Source: Dendrobium chrysotoxum
Lineage: Eukaryota; Streptophyta; Magnoliopsida; Asparagales; Orchidaceae
Assembly (NCBI GenBank): GCA_019925795.1
Contig: CM034315.1
Span: 28,997,867 to 29,061,866, forward strand
Length of the DNA: 64,000 bases
Direction of reading: 5' to 3'
Shown: one piece after another, positions 58,713 to 64,000 of the stretch
How positions within the stretch are numbered: position 1 is the stretch's first letter
How the letters are laid out: each line of letters opens with the position of its first letter
Notes under the pieces: model-generated
Database searches by the model: none
What the model was told of the DNA's origin: nothing
The model's input: only the letters and a program-made list of their open reading frames with translations
Program-made: the position numbers and the translations under genes

Positions 58713-60134
58713 ATATCACTGATTTAAGGGATTAGAAGGGCCTACCATATGATCAAAACGTCACAATGAAGTGAAGGCTCAACAATGTTAAAAAGAAATG
58801 GAACATGTGCATAAAATTGCAAGTGGAAGCCCACCTAGTAATCCTAGGAAAGTAAAGATTAATAGCTCCATGCAGGAAAAGAGGAGCATCAATATCAAGA
58901 TGTCTACTTAGGAAAGACGTAATTTTTTACCTTTGAATGGCTCTTCCAGACTTGATGTAGAACATCAAGCAAATTTAATTGGTCTTATCACTAGATCAAG
59001 ATAAAAAATTCAAATGAAATCAAGCACTCCGATACCCCATCACAAGATCAAGATCAATAAGTCATGATGGAATCAAAAGCCAGAAGGCCATCATCACCGT
59101 TCACCATGTATAAATAAAAAATGCTTGATATTAAAATATTGAAATTGTAGAGATTTTAAATTATGAATCTTCAATCATTAATTCTCCTTCCATATGATAG
59201 CCTTTTAATTACTTTTCCTTCATATTAAATTATTCCTGCCTTGTTTGGAGGCCATTATGGAAGGCAACAGCTTTTTACCTTATTTCCTCCCTCTAACCTT
59301 TATTTTCACCGTCTATCCTTAATATTTTCCCCACCCCAATTTTCTAGGTATTTTTTAATTTATAACATTAAAATCTGCTATATTAATTTAGATATTAATG
59401 GAATGAATAAAAGAGAAAATTCTGAAGCTTTGACAAAAACTAAATAGTGAAATCTCTAGAATTGAGAGCTTGGTAGCCGGCCCCCTCTTATTTGGGTTCT
59501 TCTTAGTGGAACACCAAGTTATATTTCTTCAAATTGTTGATCTATCTCACAATCTCTTATAGCATAGTCCCCCATCTTCCTAACATCACACAAAAGCATT
59601 CCCCCCAGAATATATAATCATAAATAAAAAATTCCTAATTCTCTTAAAGCCAACAGACACAACTAGGGACCCGTAAAACACATTTGATCTCCACCATCTA
59701 CTCTAAATCCAATAACCACACATTCCACTAACATTACATAGCCTTTTCAACCCCTCAATGCTTAAGCCCCTCCACTAACAAATATTTAAAAACTAATCAA
59801 ATCAATGCAAACTAGGCCACCTTGGCCTGGACTTCACTCCCTATCATTTGGCCTCTAAACCATTTAGATTTTCACCAAATATTCTAGATCACACCTCAAG
59901 ACACTAGCCTGAAATTCCAAGTGCCCCATGCCTCGAATGCTCTAGAAACCCTAGATTCAAAACCCCAAAGGGAACCCTAGGATTGGTCATGACCTAACCA
60001 CTTAGTCAACATCTTCATTTCAACCACCACCATAAATAAAATTATTCCAACCACTCAAGAGCAAGGCCCACATCGTTATCCCCTCACTACAACAAGTAAA
60101 AGGCTTGAATCACACATTCCACGGCTAGGTCAAC
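58713..60134. other. Noncoding, possible LTR of the next Gypsy remnant
   Basis: No gene is seen. Because a primer site follows, part of this may be the 5' LTR of the element at 60135-62610, but I could not find its borders. Confidence 0.35.
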
Positions 60135-60147
60135 TTGGTATCAAAGC
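60135..60147 (+). other. Primer-binding-site-like sequence
   Basis: TTGGTATCAAAGC is the initiator Met-tRNA site with one change (AAAGC for AGAGC). Confidence 0.5.
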
Positions 60148-60664
60148 TAAAGCCTGGATTTTGGCAATTTTAGCATAAGGCACATTTGGAGATTGGGACC
60201 TTGAACATTTGATATTTGTAGATCCACCATCTACTAAGGGGTAATCTCTGACTATGGACTCCATTAATTTTTTTTCATTTTGGTTTATAAAAATCAAAGA
60301 GAAAATTATATATTATTGCATGTTTGTACTGACCTCCTACTAGTTACCTCCACCACAAAACTAGCTTAACCTACCTTAAAACACCATATTGAGTGAATTC
60401 CTTAGTGATTGATCAACATAAAAATCACCAACCAACCTAGAGTGCAAATCTACATATAGGAGACAACTTTACATTGTACCAACTTGTGGTTTATTATAGG
60501 AAGCATATTTCACAAAATTTTGTCATATATACGCACCCAAAAATTTAGTGCAAAAAGTTTAAAATTCATAAGTGCATGCATGAAACATTCCTTTGCATAA
60601 ATATTACATACATTAAAAATAATAATAATCAACCCCTCAAAAAGGGGCAATTTTTTTTCTAGCA

Positions 60665-62610
60665 TCTTATGAACCTTGTCATTGAATATCATACCATTGA
60701 ATTCAATCTCAATGATCAAGTTGAGGGTATAACCAAGATGGTACAAGTGATAAATACTATGCTCCATGAGATTAGTTTAAGACATCAAGAAAGTATGGAG
60801 CAAGCTAAGACCCAATTTCACAAGGGTAATAATCATATTCATGAGCTGAAGAATAAAAAAGCTATTTTAGTGCTATAATGCAAGACTTAGCCCTTAGAAA
60901 TCCCACCCTACCTCCTACACCTGCATAAGCCACCCACCTTGATTTGGAGGATGATAAGCCTAACCCAAACACTAAGGATGTTCAACACCGTAGAAGGCTA
61001 CCTTATCATGGAAATGAAGGTAGAGGAGATCACAAAAATAGATATGCTAAAAACTTTAATGATTCTTCTAGGAGAATTAAAGTTGAGCAACTTCCTATGA
61101 TGGTGTACATGATCCTAAATTGATGAGTTATTTGAGTTGCATAATATTGATGATTATCAAATGATCTCTTTACTAAGATGAAGTTCATTGGTCATACAAA
61201 GATCTATTGAATAAACACCTTCACAAAAATTAAAGATTAGAAAGAGCCAACCTCACTTGGGTAGAAATAAAGGAGCTGCTTAGAACAAAATATTATCCAA
61301 AATATCAGGACAAAAAAATAACAAGGACAACTCCTAACTCTAAGAGAAGGCATCCATCAATTCACTGAGTACCTGAATACATTTGAGGACTTGGTTTCTA
61401 AAACAACTGCACAAACAATAATTGGTAAATAACAAATAAAATTTTTATTGATATTAGGATGAATATTAAGAATGAGGTGGAGATATTGAATACCCAAGCA
61501 TGAGAAGATGTTTTCAATTATGCCATCATCATGTAAAAGCATAAGAAAGATATCTTTTATCTGGACCTAGGTGTCAGGCGATTCCTACTCCTACCCAAAA
61601 GGCCTATAGCTAGGCCAAAGCTCACCATTAATAACACAGACTACAAGAACCCATATTGAGGATGATGATTATGAGTGGGTTTTGGATGAGCACCCCTATC
61701 TCAAGAGAAGATTGACCTTAAAGTTAACAATTAGATTGAAGATATGAGATGCTTGGCTATTTATAAAAGTGAAGTTGAAGAATGGAGAAAAATTATTTTC
61801 TCCATGAATGTGCTATATAATGACAAAACGTGTAAGCAAATCGTTAATGGTGGGAGTATAAAGAATGTTACATCCACCCATACACTAACCAAAGTTAATC
61901 TTACGGTTGAGCCCACCCTGAGCCCTTTTACGTGAATTGGGTGAACCACATCTCCCGCCCCATCACTCGTAGGTGTCCATTCTCCATAAGATAATTAGCT
62001 ATGAGGATAGAATATGGTGTGATGGGCATAGTACACTTTTAGCTATTTAATTTGAGTGTTACACACTACGATAGGGGAAACACTTGTGTTCAAGCATCAA
62101 AATAAGACTACTCAACTTTTGTTGGTCAAACCTGTAAAGAAGACACCAACTATGGCACCACACAAGCCATCCTCTGATATCCATCCAAAAACCACACTTA
62201 AGAAAAATGCTAGATTACGGTTGATAGTGATTAGGTCCCCTGCTGATGCGGAAGTGATTGTGCATTTGATTCCACTACCATAGTACCATTATTAAACCTG
62301 ACTGTAGGGTAGAGAGTTGGGTTTAGCACCTTCGGGAGAGAGTTTTCTAACTTTTCCTCACTTCTATTGCTTCATGTGAGCGAGATTGTTCTTGAGCCAG
62401 TGAACTTTTGAGTGAACACTATCAAATAAGGATTAGGTAAGGAGATGAGTGGAGCTCTACCTTTCAGACCCCATATGGTCTCTATTAGGGGCTAGTCATG
62501 CATTTTGGCCAATCTAATACATGTATGAAGCTGATGAACACAAATCTAAAGCCATATATTGAAAATGCTTTTATGATTTATTTTGATGATAACCTCATTT
62601 CTGTTGACCT
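60665..62610 (+). pseudogene. Third Gypsy lineage: gag-protease-RT remnant
   Basis: A coiled-coil-like start (60669-60878) and an RRLPYHGNEGRGD-like linker are followed by the gag domain in broken frames: TKMKFIGHTKIY, TGA for Trp, then SLG and TKYYPKYQ. A protease-like part with IVNGGSIKNVTSTH (family DGGSCTNVVST) is at 61744-61935. After a deletion comes an RT core at about 62440-62610: DEWSSTFQTPYGLY, CMKLMNTNLKPYIEN and YFDD. It stops just past the catalytic motif, where LTR-like sequence begins. Much of the protease-RT linker and all of RNase H and integrase are missing. Confidence 0.75.
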
Positions 62611-63310
62611 CCACGGAAAAAACAAAAAAAGAGAGGAATAAAAATTTTTTTTGCCAAATCCTCCATACCTCTGTTGCACTCTGCGAGCCCATCCCCGTAT
62701 CTCTGCTACAGTCACATCCCGCCGCTTGCTACAGTACCCATGCTCTGCGATTCGGCACGTTTCAGAAGAGGCCACGCTCAAACCCAGCGACCACGCTCTC
62801 ATTTGCGTCTATAAAATGAGAAGTGCCTCTCCTTCAGCTACTTACACACACGCTCCATCCGAACTCCACAGCCCGACCTCTCAGTCTTCCCTCTTCCTCG
62901 CGTGAAAGCTCCGAACTCCCTGCTTCGATCTCCGACTTCCTCCTCACAACCCGAGCTCGCCTAGCCCCGCCTCCCTCTACCTGTTCGCAAGCCGTCGGTC
63001 CAGGGAAAAAAAGAGAAGTATAGAGAGAAAGAGAGAAGAGTTTTGCCTACCTCATTCCCTCCTCAAGCCGACCTCCTGTAGCCGCAAGGAGATCCGACTC
63101 CACTCCTTCGTTCGCAGAACCAACCCGACGGCCTAGCCTTGCTGCTCCGCCTCTTCGACGACGTTCTCCTTGCTGTCGGACCGGAAGTACAACATTTTGA
63201 TCGGAAGAGACGACTAGAGCTCCCTGCTGTGAGGGTAACTCCTTACCTTTCGCACGCTTCTTCGGCTGATCCCCTCAAATCCCCTGCCGAATCAGAGAGT
63301 AGAGGGAGAG
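62611..63310 (+). repeat. GC-rich LTR-like segment with TATA box
   Basis: A sharp rise in GC content. CT-rich sequence, TATAAAA at 62810-62816 and then a C-rich leader look like a U3/R region of an LTR or a promoter. The open frames here are Ser/Pro/Arg-rich and not recognised. The right side is cut by the window end, so LTR identity is an inference. Confidence 0.4.
62810..62816 (+). promoter_or_regulatory. Possible TATA box
   Basis: GCGTCTATAAAATGAGAAG in a GC-rich setting, with a C-rich leader downstream. Confidence 0.45.
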
Positions 63311-63317
63311 AGGTTAA

Positions 63318-63608
63318 ATAATATTAATTAAAATTAATGTTAATCAATTTTAATTAATTTTAGTTATAATTGTTTTAATTAATTAACTATTATTATAATT
63401 AATTATAGTTGACTTTAATTAAATTATTATAATTAATTATAATTAGTTTTAATTAAAGTTAATTTTAATTAATTATTATTCTTTTAATTAATTATGTTTA
63501 ATTAATTAATATTAATTAGTTATAATTAATTAAAATTAAATATATTTTTCTTTTAATTAATTATATTAATTATAATTAATTATAATTAAATATAATTAAC
63601 TAAAGATA
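63318..63608. repeat. TTAATTAA-rich low-complexity tract
   Basis: About 290 bp made almost only of TAATTAA, TTAATT and TATAATT, with hardly any G or C. It abuts the GC-rich segment on the left and a purine run on the right. Confidence 0.92.
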
Positions 63609-63633
63609 AAAAATGCTCTTTTCGGGTGGAGGA

Positions 63634-63725
63634 GAGATTCAAAAAAAAAGAAAAAAAAAGAGGAAAAAAAGGAGAAATTAAGAAAAAAAGGGAAAAGAGG
63701 TGGAGAGAAAAAGAGAAAGTGGAGA
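63634..63725. repeat. Purine (A/G) tract
   Basis: About 90 bp of AAAAGAAAA, AGGAGAAA and GAGAGAAAAAG. The Lys-rich and Phe-rich frames read through it are artefacts. Confidence 0.85.
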
Positions 63726-63917
63726 TTTTGTATTTGTGCATTTTTGTAAGAATCCCGTCGGCACTCTTCCTCGCAAAGGTATATCCTCTTAGACCTAAAA
63801 CTCCGAGAGCCTATTTCGTTGTTTGCAGCAGACCGAAAAACCGCCAATACAACGAGCAGGTAATCACCCAAAATCCTATCCTCGACGTTTGTGTCGAGCC
63901 GGCAGATCGCCTATACA

Positions 63918-63999
63918 CGCTTTTCTTAGCATTGTGGGAAGGAAACCCAGTGCGACACCTACGACGAGGTGGGTAAGCCTGCTGCACGCTTTTCTTAGT
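63918..63999 (+). repeat. Direct repeat CACGCTTTTCTTAG, two copies
   Basis: Copies are at 63918-63931 and 63985-63998, 67 bp apart start to start. The region is cut by the window end. Confidence 0.7.
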
Positions 64000-64000
64000 G

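Noticed and set aside
62583..63321. Host gene in the GC-rich segment
   Set aside because: The overlapping frames are rich in Ser, Pro and Arg with no domain. The composition better fits an LTR or untranslated leader.

Overview
This is a nuclear DNA window from a flowering plant. The evidence is an exon/intron gene with plant-type GT-AG introns and the retroelements around it: Sirevirus-like and other Copia, long-LTR Gypsy, L1 LINEs with an RNase H domain, RTE LINEs, hAT-type inverted-repeat elements and Helitron-like ends. I cannot name the species. There is no rRNA, tRNA or CRISPR array.

One host gene runs through most of the window on the minus strand: the 3' two thirds of ALDH22A1, an aldehyde dehydrogenase. 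Nine exons (1,279 nt, 425 codons plus stop) can be placed exactly: 55651-55804, 42704-42807, 42521-42599, 41680-41775, 41422-41559, 4886-5101, 4606-4797, 4300-4443 and 4053-4208. All junctions keep the reading frame and have GT-AG borders. The N-terminal exons lie beyond 64000. Two introns are enormous: 5102-41421 (36.3 kb) and 42808-55650 (12.8 kb). A third, cut by the window edge, is at least 8.2 kb. Nearly everything else here is transposable-element sequence inside these introns or in the 3' flank.

Layout. 1-3060: the 3' end of a decayed Sirevirus-like Copia element (RNase H, ORF3 remnant, palindromic repeat clusters, probable LTR). 4053-5101: last four ALDH22A1 exons. 5102-41421 (giant intron): a 5'-truncated LINE tail with an open RNase H frame; a Gypsy LTR (minus) split by a 996-bp hAT-like element; a decayed Copia (minus); an RTE LINE (plus) split by a nearly full-length L1 (minus, 16763-22885); a Helitron-like 5' end; a 10.5-kb Gypsy element with 2.1-kb LTRs and a mosaic third LTR; and Helitron-like 3' ends. 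41422-42807: five-exon-rich core of the gene (four exons). 42808-55650 (second giant intron): a 4.6-kb Gypsy element with TSD GTTTT, a truncated RTE LINE and two inverted-repeat elements. 55805-64000: a Gypsy LTR relative of the 27-kb element, a gag/protease/RT remnant of a third Gypsy lineage, and an LTR-like GC-rich, AT-rich and purine-rich segment cut by the window end.

The most unusual structure is at 33853-37668. The downstream LTR of the 10.5-kb Gypsy element has been interrupted by a second copy of the element's own 5' flank plus the first ~1.35 kb of its 5' LTR. After that it returns to the downstream LTR sequence. The outer target-site duplication (ATGAA) is intact, so this happened after a single insertion and looks like serial template switching.
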